From Plasmodium relictum (lineage: Eukaryota; Apicomplexa; Aconoidasida; Haemosporida; Plasmodiidae): 64,000 nt of DNA. Shown here piece after piece: positions 40,844-52,763 of this stretch (position 1 is its first letter; each line of letters begins with the position of its first letter). Under the pieces are notes generated by a model. It did not search any database, was not told the DNA's origin, and worked only from the letters and a program-made list of their open reading frames with translations. The stretch is taken from positions 310,001 to 374,000 of the forward strand of contig NC_041688.1 in assembly GCF_900005765.1 (NCBI RefSeq). The letters run 5' to 3'. A program made the translations under genes and the position numbers.

Positions 40844-42117
40844 AAGAAATTAAGAAAAAGAATTATAAACTCTTTTTTTTTTTTTTTAATATATAAATAT
40901 ATAGAGGTTTTTTTAAAAAAAAAAATTATTTTACTAGTTTCTTTTTTTAAATTAATAAGGGGTAAATAAAAAGGAAACATCAAATAAATAAGAAAAAATT
41001 AAATGCCAAAAAAAAAAAAAAGAAACGTAATCAATGTTTTAATTTTATCAATGAATTTATATAAAACATTAGATTCCCTTTATTTTTAATTTTTTCATAG
41101 GTACTTATTAGTGCTTGTAATTTTCTTATGTGATAACTAATGTATATATAAATAATTCATAACTATTGATTTTTTTTATGCTTTAAACTTTTTTGTTTTT
41201 TTTTTTTTTAATATATTAAATAAATTGTTATTAATCGCTTCTTTTTTTTAAAGTTCAGATTAATTTTTTATTTATCCATATTATTACAGATTAAAATTTA
41301 TTAAAATAATTGTAAAGAGAAAATAGTAATTTTATTTTTTTTTTTTTTCATTTAAGTAAAAAATTCTAAATAATTAAACAATGTAAACTACTTAACACAC
41401 ATTTAAAAATATTTATACTCTAAAGATTACTAATTATTTTTAGAGAATTATAATCTTTTTTTTTTTTACTAGATTAAAAAAATAATATATATACTATAAT
41501 TTACACTGTAATAGATAAGCTTTTGCTATATGAGGTTCTTATAAATTATTTTCTTTTTTTTTTTAAATAGTACGTTTATATAAAAAAAAAAAAAAAAAAA
41601 ATACTATACTTTTGGTACTTTAAAATTTGACAACGAAAATAAATTACAACTTATGTATATATATATGTTGATATTTTTTTTTTTATTTAGATTTAAATTT
41701 TACCTTTATATATAAATATCTTGTTTTACAACTTAGAATATCCATTAATGTATATAGAAGAAAAAAAAAAAAAAAAGTTTCCACATAATTCCTTTTTTTT
41801 TTTTTTCATTTTTACTTATATTTTTAAAGCATATATATTTTTTTTTTTTTTTGAAAAAGTATTTGTCTTTTTAAAAAAAAAATTCAATTGCATTTCTTAT
41901 CTTATCATTATAAATTAACTATTTGAATGTAGCACAAAAAATAAAATAAGTTAAAAAAAATTAATTTATAATGATAATATTGTCTTAATAAAATAAATAA
42001 TATATTGCAAAAAAAAAAAAAAGTTTAGTTTTAATATTACCTTTATAATCTGACAAAAATAATATAGTAATAAGTAAAAAATATAAAAAAAAACTTGTTA
42101 ATAACATTAAATTAAGT
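40844..42117. other. Divergent promoter region
   Basis: 1.27 kb between the TAF10-like start and the plus-strand Asn-rich gene. It has many T and A runs. The open frame at 41721-41918 is poly(Phe/Lys) from homopolymers. No supported gene. Confidence 0.6.
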
Positions 42118-44205
42118 ATGAAAGTTAATGACTCAATTATTTCTCCTGATTTATCGTGTGATTGTTCCCATGCCAAAAAGCATGATGCTACTTTGAATTT
42201 ACATAATTACAAATCAATTCACAATAGTCAAATAGTTAATAATGAAGATAAAGCAGAATGTGGAAGTAATATTATAGGCAATAATAATGCACAACTGTTT
42301 CACTTAAAGGTATCAGATAATTCAAAGAACATTGATCCTTATTACAATGATAATAATTTGATTGATTATAATAGTCCAACAAAAGTTAACCAATACAAAA
42401 CTAATTTATATAGTCATAAAAATTCTAGCATTAATCAATTAAAACATGAATATCCAAATCATTTTACTTGTAACTATAATGAAAGTTCAAAGGAGAATGA
42501 AACTTCGACTAAAAACAATAAACTTGAAGAATACCAATTACCTGAGAAGAACGCGGAAAGTAACTATGAACATGGTAACGATGAATCATATGAAGAAAAA
42601 ACAAAGTATAATAAAAAAAAAAGTAGCTTTAATGAAATTAATACAAAAAATAATAATTATCTTAATTATCAATACGGTTATAATGATAATGGTAACAATA
42701 AAAATATTGATAATAAGAATTTTGACCTTTTTCATAATAACAGTATTAATAATAAACATTATAATACAAATAATTATAATATAAATAATAATAATATTAA
42801 CAATTATAAGAATAATAATGTTAATAGCAATAATAATAACGAAGTTTTTTATGAAAATACCAATAATATTTATCAATATTCTAGAGATAAACAAAATAAT
42901 TATGAAAAAAATGTAAGTGATTTAAATAATGAAAAATCTCTTAATTCTAATATGCACAAAAAAATACTAAAAGAGAATTTTCCTTGTGAAAAAAGCATAG
43001 ACTCTGGTTTTCAGAAAAGTAATGTAAATTATGATGAAGAAATAAAAAGTTTAAGTAGATTTACAATAGATGAATTGTATGGAAATGCTACTATTAATAG
43101 AGAGAGAAATATGAATCACACGAAAATATTTGATTATGTTGAATCTGACAATGATAAAAAGAATAAACAAAAAAATATGAGAAACACTTTTGTTCCTAAA
43201 TATAAAAATTTATCAGCAAAAGAAGTGCATTATAATAGCTTATCTGGTAATGATAACATAACTGTTTTAGCTGCTAATAAAATAAAAATAGATTTGAATA
43301 AGTTATCTGAAAAAAATAAAGATACTTTACCAAATGTATATCCATTTAATTTGTCCAAAGATTTTAAAAATGATAAAAATAAGGAAAATAAAGCTCATTT
43401 AGAAAAATTATATCCAACTAATTATAATTATATAAACAGTTATAATAATAATTCTGATATATCATTGGAACAAAGAAGATATAATATGCATTCAAGTCAT
43501 ATATTTGATTGTTATTATGATACCAAAGAAGGGAACTTTGAAAAATTTAGAAATGAAACAAATATGCCGTATAAACATAAAGAAGATATAGAAAAAGTAG
43601 ATATTGAAAAAGAAGAAAAGAGAAAGTTAAATCCAATGTATAGTGATTTGTTTGGTAGGAAAACACCTGATATAAATCAAAACGCAAATTATGAAAAAAT
43701 AATGCCAACTACTATGAAAATTAATTGGATGCATGATACTAGAGATACAAAAAGATATTCAGAATTAAATTGTAAATCACCGGACAACTTAGAATATAAT
43801 GGAACGGAAAAATTTCATAGAAAATCATATTTTGATAAAGATGGATATGATAACAAAAAACGACTTCAAGAAGCTATACAAAAAGGTTCAAAAATTTCAT
43901 TACAAGCACATTTACAATCAACTCTGCAAAGTGAAAATAATTATAATCCAAGTGATTATAATAACGTTGAGGCATTTTATTTATCTTTAAGTAATATAAG
44001 TGATTCTATTAGTGATGAAGAAATTAAAAAAGTCGTAAAAAATAGTAATGCACACATAGTGTCTTATGAATCGGAATATGATTTATTAAGTAACAAAAGA
44101 AAAAATAATGCAAAATTATGCATAAGACACAATAAGGGGAAACAAGGGTTAACCTCATTAATAAATTTATTATCACAATTGGATATTAAAGTTACAGTTT
44201 TATAA
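42118..44205 (+). CDS. Asn-rich protein with possible C-terminal RRM
   Basis: Single-exon protein of 695 residues whose family I do not recognise. Residues 1-300 are hydrophilic and heavily Asn-rich, with runs such as NNYNINNNNINNYKNNN. The middle contains islands that look conserved (RFTIDELYG, ITVLAANKIKID, NPMYSDLFGRKTPD, MKINWMHDTRDTKRY). The last 80 residues are compact: FYLSLSNISDSISDEEIKKV, a variable loop, then AKLCIRHNKGKQGLTSLINL and LSQLDIKVTVL. This pattern (beta, helix, beta, beta, helix, beta) suggests a degenerate RRM-type fold with FYLSLSNI as an RNP2-like strand, but no clear RNP1 is present. There is no signal peptide or TM segment. It converges on the small basic-protein gene, 323 bp away. 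Confidence 0.85.
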   Translation: MKVNDSIISPDLSCDCSHAKKHDATLNLHNYKSIHNSQIVNNEDKAECGSNIIGNNNAQLFHLKVSDNSKNIDPYYNDNNLIDYNSPTKVNQYKTNLYSHKNSSINQLKHEYPNHFTCNYNESSKENETSTKNNKLEEYQLPEKNAESNYEHGNDESYEEKTKYNKKKSSFNEINTKNNNYLNYQYGYNDNGNNKNIDNKNFDLFHNNSINNKHYNTNNYNINNNNINNYKNNNVNSNNNNEVFYENTNNIYQYSRDKQNNYEKNVSDLNNEKSLNSNMHKKILKENFPCEKSIDSGFQKSNVNYDEEIKSLSRFTIDELYGNATINRERNMNHTKIFDYVESDNDKKNKQKNMRNTFVPKYKNLSAKEVHYNSLSGNDNITVLAANKIKIDLNKLSEKNKDTLPNVYPFNLSKDFKNDKNKENKAHLEKLYPTNYNYINSYNNNSDISLEQRRYNMHSSHIFDCYYDTKEGNFEKFRNETNMPYKHKEDIEKVDIEKEEKRKLNPMYSDLFGRKTPDINQNANYEKIMPTTMKINWMHDTRDTKRYSELNCKSPDNLEYNGTEKFHRKSYFDKDGYDNKKRLQEAIQKGSKISLQAHLQSTLQSENNYNPSDYNNVEAFYLSLSNISDSISDEEIKKVVKNSNAHIVSYESEYDLLSNKRKNNAKLCIRHNKGKQGLTSLINLLSQLDIKVTVL

Positions 44206-44528
44206 AACTATACTTTACCCTTTTAATTTATTATACTTATTTTTTTGTTGTTGTTTTTCTTTTTTGTATGTTATTTTTTATATTATTTTTTTTTTTTTTC
44301 TTTTTTTGTGATATTTTTTATATTATCTATTATTTTTTTTTTTTTTTCTTTGTTTCTAGTGGAAATAATTTGAATAAAAAATTTATTTAAAATTAAAATA
44401 TTTAAAATATAAATAAAATTATATATATTATGTACACACAAATTAATATTAGAAAAAATTAAAATAAAAAGAGATAATGATATAAACGAATAAATAAAAA
44501 TAAAAATTATTTTAATTCTTAAAAATTA
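44206..44528. other. Convergent 3' spacer
   Basis: 323 bp between the stop codons of two convergent genes; poly(T) tracts near 44290 and 44335, no gene. Confidence 0.6.
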
Positions 44529-45603
44529 TTATCTTCTTTTAAATTTTCTCTTTTTCTGTTTTTGAAATGGTCTCTTTTTTCTAATTCTATCTTTTATCTG
44601 AAAAAAAAAAATATTCATGTAATTTATATATAAATATATATGTATGAATATTTCATCTTATTATTTTGTAGAGAATACATATAAAATAAGATAGTATTAT
44701 GCTTTTTTATAAAAAGATGCAAATTTTTAAAAAAAGAAATATTAATATAAATAGAAAGATAAAATAAAAAATATTATAATTCATATGTGTATTTATGCTT
44801 TTATTTTATTTATCCATTGCAGGATAAATAGAATAATTTTCAATGAATATTTTCATACATGTAATTTTAATAATAAAGATATATATTAGTATTATAAAAA
44901 GAGTGTTTCCATTTGAATAGAATATTTTTAATATAAGTATATAAAAAAAAAATATTTATTTTTAATTGATATTATCTGCTTCTTATATATTACCTTTCTT
45001 TTTTTTTTTTTTTTCAACTTTTTTCGAGTTCGTACAATTTTTTCTTCTATGTTATCTTCTTTTTGTGAAGAATTATTATCTTCATTTAGTGACATTTTTT
45101 GAAACTGTTTAAAAATCAAAAAAAGAAATAAATATAAATTTTGTCATAGCACATATGGGTTAAGATATGAAGGGAAAAAAAAATTTTGTTATTAAGTATC
45201 AAGAAAAAAAAAATAAATAAATATATATGATATACGTTAATTAAGTTTTCTTCAAATGCTTTATCAAAAAAATTTGATTCTTTATTAATTAATCGCCACT
45301 GATAAATAATATAAAAATATAATAGTGTAAAATTAGAAAGTTTTATGATTTTATTTTTGTTTTTTAATATTAAAAATAAAAAAGAAATGCGTTTATGAAC
45401 AAACTATTTAAATTAAATACAAAAAATTAATAAAATAATAAATAATATAATGAAATTATGCTTTCTTAGGTTTAATGAAATGTGTAAATTTTCCTGGAAA
45501 ATTTTTTTTCTCTTTGAAGTACTTTTAAAGATGGTTTATTATTAAATGCTGTGTTTGCAACATTTTGATGAATATTTTTTTTTTTTTTACTATTTTTGCC
45601 CAT
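44529..45603 (-). CDS. Small lysine/arginine-rich basic protein
   Basis: Four exons (45523-45603, 45236-45298, 44994-45104, 44529-44597), all joined in phase 0 with GTACTT, GTATAT and GTAATA donors, give 107 residues. I cannot name the family. The sequence opens MGKNSKKKKNIHQNVANTAF, has a central WRLINKESNFFDKAFEENLI block that looks structured, and ends in strongly basic clusters (RTRKKLKKKKKRK, RIRKKRPFQKQKKRKFKRR) resembling nuclear or nucleolar targeting signals. Small proteins starting MGK with such tails are often ribosome-biogenesis factors, but that is only a guess. Reading through the first donor instead gives a 43-residue product ending IYTFH. The four-exon model is preferred because every splice keeps frame and the acceptors (ATCAG, AACAG, TTCAG) are good. 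Confidence 0.62.
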
Positions 45604-46286
45604 TTGTAAATCTATTCAATGAAATCTTTCTTTTTTCTATTTTTTTTTTTACAAAAAATGATATTATTCTAAAAAGTTAGTTTATTTTTAATAAATTTCT
45701 TGTACATAGTAGAAAAAAAGGCATATTTATAAAACAAATATTTTATGTTGAAAGAAGCGAAAATGAATTATATTTACTTTTTAACACTTTTCAAAAAAAA
45801 AAAAAAAAATAATATAATTGTAGAAAAATTTATAATTTTCAATATATATTTGTGTATTTGTATTTAAATATATATATATATATATATATATATTTTCTTT
45901 ATATACATAAATATATATACATATATTTATATATATTTTTAATTTTAAAATTTAAAAAAAAAATTTTGTTAATTTTTTTTTTTTTGTTAACTTTTTTTTT
46001 ATTAATTTTTTTTTTTGTTAATTTTTTTTTTTTGTTAATTTTTTTTTTTTTTTTAAATTCATTGCATGCTTAATACCCACAATTTTTTTTTTCTATATCA
46101 TTGAGCGACTTCAAATTTTTTAATCTTAAAATAAAAAATTAAATTTTTATATTGTAAATTATTGATAATATTCATATAAAATTTTATAAGTATATTTAAA
46201 AAATTGAATTTTTTTAAAGTATTATTTTTATTTTATTTTTATTTATTTTAATTACTATATTTTACAATTATTTTATTTTAATGTAT
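45604..46286. other. Spacer with poly(T) repeat
   Basis: 683 bp between the basic-protein promoter and the coiled-coil gene's 3' end. It contains a (TA) tract near 45868-45892, a GTTAA-T(n) tandem repeat (45966-46058) and a TGCATGC at 46063-46069. The open frame at 45852-46073 is a product of these repeats. Confidence 0.6.
45966..46058. repeat. Tandem GTTAA plus T-run repeat
   Basis: About five imperfect copies of a 16-19-bp unit made of GTTAA (once ATTAA) followed by 10-15 T. It probably grew by slippage. Confidence 0.8.
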
Positions 46287-49200
46287 TTAATTTTTTTTTT
46301 TTTTTTTTTGTAGACAAATTACCATTTCATTTTTTTTTAAAATATCTTGATTCAAAGTTTTTATATCATGTTTCAAAAATTCAACGGTTGATAAACTTCT
46401 TTTATTTTTTAATTTATAAGAATCATTTATTTGATTCATTTTTAAAATCATCTTCTTATAAGATATTTCTTTCATTTTCTTTTCATGCAATGCATTCCTT
46501 GTATAAAAAAAAAAAAAAAAAATATGTAGAAATAGTCATTAATTATACACGTCTTTTTTAAAAAAAAAAAAAAAAGATAAAATGTTTTATACTTAAGTTC
46601 TTTTATATATCCTTCTTTTTCATTAATAAGTGTGTGGAATTTTTTTGACTCATTTTCATAACAAACTTCTTTCATTTTAAAATTATTGCTTATATCATTG
46701 AAACTAAAAAGGAAAACATTTTTTTTTTTTAATTATAGACATTGTTTCACATAATATAGACTTTATATGTTTTTATTAAATTATTAATAATAAAATGCAT
46801 AAATTCTCAAGATGATTTATATATATAAATCATAGTTAATTACTTAGTTTTTAAATATATATAAGTCTTTTATTTTTGAAAAAAAAGAAATTTGCATATT
46901 TCAGTAGCTTGAGAAATTTTTTATTATATACTATAAAATCTAGAAAATTAATATTTTTCTTTTTTACCATTTAAGGAACAAACTTGCAGTAAATTCATTT
47001 TTTTTAAGTACATATGTATTATATTCTTCTTTTATATTACTTATTTCTTTATATACTGTTAATAACTCATTACTAATTATATTTTTAATTCTTATTTCTT
47101 CATTTAAGTCAGTCTTATTTAAAATCTGTTACAATAATAAATTAAAATTATGAATTTACATATAAGTCAAAAAATAGGAAGCAAATAAGACTCATATATA
47201 CATACCTGTAAAAAAATTAAAAGTAGTTATTTATGATTTTATAAATTTACTATATTATTTTTAATTTAGATACTTAAAATATATAACAGGGAAACTAATT
47301 TATCATTTCATTTTCTTAATTATGAATATTTTTTTAGGTACATATTGACATATTTTTACATATATATTAATTTTTTTTTTTTTCTATTTTTTTTTAATTT
47401 TAAGTACCTTATCCGTTATATTAGAGTTGTCTAAATTTTCTTCTTTTTCTTTTAAATTACTATTTTTTGATAAAAAAATTAGACTATTTTTTTTTGACAC
47501 ATATGATAAAATAGAAGAATTATTTTCATTAATTGAGCCTTTAATTGTATCTTCGTTGTTGTAACTAGAATTATTTGATTTAGAATTTATCTCAGAATTA
47601 TTTAAATCATAATTATTTGATATAACATGTTTTTTTTTGTATTCTTTTTCTATTTTAGCCTTTAATGAATTTATTTCTAGATCTCTACTTCTTAATAAAC
47701 TTCTATACTTTTCTATTTCCTTCAAACTGCTATTTAACTTTTCTTTAATATCCTCTATATTGTTTTTAATAAAACTTTTATTTGAAGAATATTTATTGCT
47801 ATTAAAATGAAAATTATTAGTTTTTTGTTCCGATTCATTTAATTCTAGTTCTTTATCATAAAATATTTCTTCTTTATTACTTAATTCAAAATTTTTAGTG
47901 TTATACTTATCTTTTTTAATACTTTTTAAAACGTTTATTTTTTCTTCATTCATTATTTTTTTTTTTGACAAATCGTTAGAAATAATATTATTTAACGATT
48001 CAATATTTTCTGAAGAATTTTTATCAAAAATGTGTATATTATCTAAATTATTCAAACGATCTTTTTTTTTTGAACATGCATCTAATTCGTTCAAATTTTT
48101 TAATGAATTTCTTTCTTTGTTCAATATATACTTTTCTTTTATATTTATTTCTTCTTCTTTTTTATTAAGCTCTTCTTCTCTATGCTTAATCATTTCTATT
48201 TTATGTAAAATTTCTTCCTTTAATATGTTTAATTCATTTAATTCTCTTAAAAATATTTCCTTTTCATCATTAAACTTCTTTTCTCTTTCTATAAGAGACT
48301 CTTCTTTTTGTATTATTTTTTTTTCTTCATTTTTTAGTCCTTTTTCTTTTTTTTCCAAAATCTCACTTTTGATCTTTATGAAATTGTCTTTTTTCATATT
48401 AAATTCATTATCTTTTGATGTTACTTCATAAAGAGAATCATTTCTGTAATTTTTTTGTTCATCTACCTTTAAAAATTCATTATTCCATTTTTTTGAATCA
48501 TCCATCATAGAAAATTCACTATTAAATAAATTTAATAAAGTACTGTTTCTTTCAATTACTGAAGCATGCATAATATTAGAGTATGCCTTATTTTCCTTGT
48601 TTTTCTCCATAAAACTATCAAAAATTAACTTAGATTCACATCCCCTAACTTCATTATTTTCTAAACTAACGGAATTATGGTTATTTAAATAAAATTTTCC
48701 TTCACTTCTTTTTTTTTCTAAATTCACTATTTCATTAATTTCTTGAAAGGATTTTTCATTTTCTTCTTTTATTAGACTCCTAATTTCTTCAGTTTGTCTT
48801 TTATTTAATCTTATTGAATCATTTTTTATTTCCGTTTTTTCTTCTAAATTCTTTTTATAGCTCATTTCTTTTAATTGCTTTTCAATTAAACTATTTTCAT
48901 ATTCTATCTCAAGTTTTTTTTTTTTCAAATGTTCATATTCATTTTCTATATCTTCTTTATTTTTTTCCAACAAATTATTTTCCATTTCCATCTCTCTTTT
49001 TTTTTCTTTCACAACATTTTCTTCTCTTTCTATTTCCATCTTTCTCTCCTCTATTAAATTTTTTTTATCTTGTACTTCTTTTAAATGTTTCTCAATTAAG
49101 CTATTATAATTTTCTATTTCTTTTTTTTTTTTCATTAGTAATTCATTTTCTTTTTCCACTTCTTTTTTCTTTTCTTCTAATAAGTCATTCTCGTTTTCTA

Positions 49201-52200
49201 TTTCTTTTTTTCTTTCTTTTAGTAAATCATTTTCATCTTTTATTTCTTTTTTTTTTTCATTCAATAAGATGTTTTCGTCCTCTATCTCTTTCTTTTTTTC
49301 TTCTAATAAATTTTTTTCGTTTTCTATTTCTTTTTTTCTTTCTTTTAGTAAATCATTTTCGTCTTTTATTTCTTTTTTTTTTTCATTCAATAAGATATTT
49401 TCGTCTTCTATCTCTTTCTTTTTTTCTTCTAATAAATTTTTTTCGTTTTCTATTTCTTTTTTTCTTTCTTTTAGTAAATCATTTTCGTCTTTTATTTCTT
49501 TTTTTTTTTCATTCAATAAGATACTTTCGTCTTCTAGTTCCTTTTTTTTTTCTTCTAACAAATCATTTTCGTTCTCTACTTCTTTTTTTTTTTTTTTTAA
49601 TAGATTATTTTCATGTTCCATTTCTTCTCTATTTTTGTCTAACATATCATTTTCATTTTCTATCTTTTTTTTTTTCTGATTCAGTAGGTTGTGTTCATCT
49701 TCTATCTCCTTCTTTTTTTCGTCTAACAAATCATTCTCTTTTGTTACTTCTTTTTTTTTTTTTTTTAGTAAATTATTTTCATCTTCTATTTCTTTTTTTT
49801 TTTCATTTAATAAATCATTTTCTTTTTCTATTTCTTTTTTTTTCTTTCTTATTGAATCTTTTTCGTATTCTATTTCTTTTTTTCTTAGTTCTATATCAGT
49901 CATCTCATTTTCTATTTCTTTTTTGTTTTGCTCATTTAATTCTTTTATTTGCATTAGTTTTATATTTTCATCAACAATTTTTTTTGAAGAATCTTCTAAC
50001 TTTTTTTCTTCGTATTTAATAATTGATTGATTTCTGTAAATTTTTTTGAAAAAATTGTCATTTTCATCCTCATTAGTTTGTGATAAATTAATTTCTTTTA
50101 AAATTTCTTCATCTCTTTTCTTTTTTAAAAAATTATATTTTTGCTTTAATTCATCATATTGCATTTCTAATTTTATGTTTTTTTCTTTCTCATTTTTAAT
50201 AATATCTTTTAAATATTCTAATGTATCTTCTTGCTCGTTAGAATTTTGAAAAATACCTGATTTTTTTACTTTTAGAACAAAATCGTTACTTATTCCTTCA
50301 ATTTTTAAAATATCATTTTTTATGTTTTCATTATTCATACTATTTAAATTTGAAAATCTACTTCTTTCTGACATTATATCATATTCGTTATTATTATTAA
50401 AATATGATAGTGTAGAATATAAGTTTTTTTTTTTTTTCAATTCATTCATATTATTAATATTATCATTATTGTATTTATTAGGAAAGTAAAATTCATTATA
50501 TTTAGAATTGGTCACATTTTTATCAGATGAATGTAAAAACCTATTTATAAAATTATAAAATTCATTTTTAATATTTTCTAAGCATTTTTGTCTAACATTA
50601 CTTTCTATACTAAAGAAAAACTTTTTAGTGTAATCATCAACAATAATAAACTCATTCAATAAGTTAAATAAGTCATGAAAAATTATTTTATAAAAGTTTT
50701 CTCTTCTTATTTCATTTTTTTTAACATTTTCTATTATACTATTGAAAGATGATTCAAATAATGTTGATATATAATTGTTCTTTTTTTTTATATAATCCTT
50801 TATATTTTCTAAGTTTATATGCATATTGAAAATTAATTCTTTTATACGTAGAATAAAATGATTGTTGTCTTCTTTATATTTTGTTGGAAATTTTTTATAA
50901 TTTAAAATTCCCATATTTTTTTCATTAGAGTAATTAAAGTTTTCTAATCTTTCTTCTTCAAAGTCATTTTTATGTTCAATTTTTTTTTTTTCATTAGTAT
51001 TATAATTTTCTTTTTTCTCTTTTTTAATTTTTCTCTTCTTATTGTTATCTACTTTGCTATTCATATTCATCACTTCATGTTGTTTTTTATTTTTTTCATC
51101 TAATAACTTATTTACCGGTATTTTTCTTTTTACATATTTTAGATTTTCTTTCTCTTTTTCACTAATGTAACTATCACTTAATGCTATGGTGTTATTTTTT
51201 ATTTTATTTTGAATGCTATTTTTTCTTCTTACTTTATTATTTATTTTTTCTTTATTTTTAAATTTTTTGTTGTAAATTTTACTTTCTTCTTTATAATTGT
51301 CATTATATTCCTTCTCATCCTCTTCTTCCTCTTCTTCTTCTTCTTCCTCTTCTTCCTCTTCTTCTTCATCTGATTCCTCTTCCTCGTCTTCTTCCTCTTC
51401 TTCTTCATCTGATTCTTCTTCCTCATACTCTTTTTTTTCTTTTTTTTCTTTTTTTTCTTTCTCTCTATCTGTATGATTTTTATCATCAAATTCATATTCA
51501 TATTTATCTCCATTTTCGTCTTTTTTTTTCTTTTTTTTTTTCTTTTTAACAACAATTCTTTTTGAATGTCCATCATCATAAATAATTTTTATTTTTTTGT
51601 TCTTATAATTCATTTTAACTTCATTAATATTTATATCCAGTTTTTTATTTTTTTGGCTATTATTAGAATCAGAGTTATTGTTGTCACAACTTAAACTTCT
51701 TCTATTTTTACATTTTTTATTTTTCCAATTTTGGTTTTTCGCATTTTTGGGATTTTTGTTCTCTCTGTAATTTTTATTATCAGAGTCATTTTTGTCATTT
51801 TCATTTGACAATTTATATAATTTATCAGCAAGTTTAATATTATTAAAAATATCTTTTTCATAATTAGGTATGCGTAAAGATAAGCTTCTTCTTTTATTAT
51901 TACTTTTTTTTTTATCTTTTTGTTTTTCTTTACTAGTGTTACTGTCATTGTTATCATGTTCTGAATCGCTTAATTTTATTGTATAACGTAATTCATTATA
52001 ATTTCTAGGTTTTTCAAATCCACCTTTATCTTTTCCATTTTCTTTTTTCTTATAAAGTTTAGTATTTTCTTTTGTATAGTCTCTCTATACATAAAAAAAA
52101 GAATTTTCAATTATTATTATTCCTAATTATAGAATTACTATTTTATATTATTATGATTATCATAACTATGTCTAGCATTATATACTTTATGTATACTATT

Positions 52201-52325
52201 TATTATTATATAATTATTTCTAATAGTCATAGTAATTGATTTATTTTCTTTTAGATAAAAATATATATATATATATATATATATATGTTATTTTTTACTT
52301 GTGTCTTTTTTTTGAATTTTTTCAT
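46287..52325 (-). CDS. Large coiled-coil protein with 14-residue repeats
   Basis: Five exons (52299-52325, 47408-52084, 46968-47125, 46593-46703, 46287-46497) join in phase to 1,727 residues. Family not recognised. Exon 1 has only nine codons (MKKFKKKTQ); it is the best upstream ATG found that splices in phase (donor GTAAAA) to the TATAG acceptor at 52085-52086. Residues 1-200 are Lys-rich and polar. An almost pure Glu/Asp block (about 51316-51430) follows, then a helical region. Residues about 755-1,090 consist of roughly 24 copies of a 14-residue unit of consensus KKKEIEDENDLLNE: two heptads, so a very long coiled coil. More helical sequence rich in Glu/Lys runs to the C-terminus. No catalytic motif, signal peptide or TM segment is seen. 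By analogy with such repeats a structural or cytoskeletal scaffold is likely, but this is inference. Donor GTACTT at 47406 replaces a read-through ending in LKIKKK. Confidence 0.82.
48840..49850. repeat. 42-bp coding tandem repeat (24 units)
   Basis: In-frame 42-bp minisatellite encoding the 14-residue repeats of the coiled-coil gene. Divergence rises toward both ends, and the centre is nearly homogeneous. Because codons are GAA/AAA/AAT/TTA-biased, the complementary strand also lacks stops over long stretches, creating spurious plus-strand open frames (for example 48814-50019). Confidence 0.88.
49195..49572. repeat. 126-bp higher-order repeat, three copies
   Basis: Within the 42-bp array, three consecutive 126-bp blocks (three 14-mers each) are nearly identical. 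For example, TCAATAAGAT recurs at 49261, 49387 and 49513. This indicates recent unequal exchange or slippage in multiples of three repeat units, preserving frame and heptad register. Confidence 0.9.
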
Positions 52326-52763
52326 TGTGCTAATGCAATACCAATATATAGGGGTTATTTACAAAAAATAAAAAATAAAATAGATAACAAATTTTAATAA
52401 ATATTAGATTCATAATAATATTATTATCTTTTTATAATTTTATATATTATCTAGAATTAAAATATTTACTATGACAACCGTGTTACGATCATAATGAAAT
52501 AATAAATTTATTAATAATAATTTTTATTAATTTTCAAAAAAAATAAAAATGTATATATAATTGAAAACAAATATACATAAAAAAAAGAATTAAGTATAAT
52601 AAAAGAGAACAATGATTTAAGAAAGAAAAAAAATGAAAAGGCCAATAATTTTATTACTGTTTAAAAAAAAAAATTTTTAATTATATAATCCAATATTTTA
52701 TTAAAAAAAGGAAAAAAGAATTAGGTTCATATAATTTTATAATATTAATTATATTTTTTTATT
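52326..52763. other. Spacer upstream of the coiled-coil gene
   Basis: 438 bp between the coiled-coil gene's first exon and the AFG1 stop codon, both on the minus strand. It is A/T-rich with no other feature and presumably holds the coiled-coil gene's promoter. If the nine-codon first exon is wrong, alternative first exons would have to lie here. Confidence 0.55.

Noticed and set aside
42586-42894. Minus-strand hydrophobic frame opposite the Asn-rich gene
   Set aside because: Asn codons (AAT/AAC) read on the other strand give Ile/Val; it is an antisense shadow.
48814-50019. A 401-codon plus-strand open frame, with two more overlapping plus frames
   Set aside because: It is the complement of the 42-bp coding repeat of the minus-strand coiled-coil gene. 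The biased codons leave no stops on the other strand, and the predicted protein is only Phe/Ser/Leu repeats.
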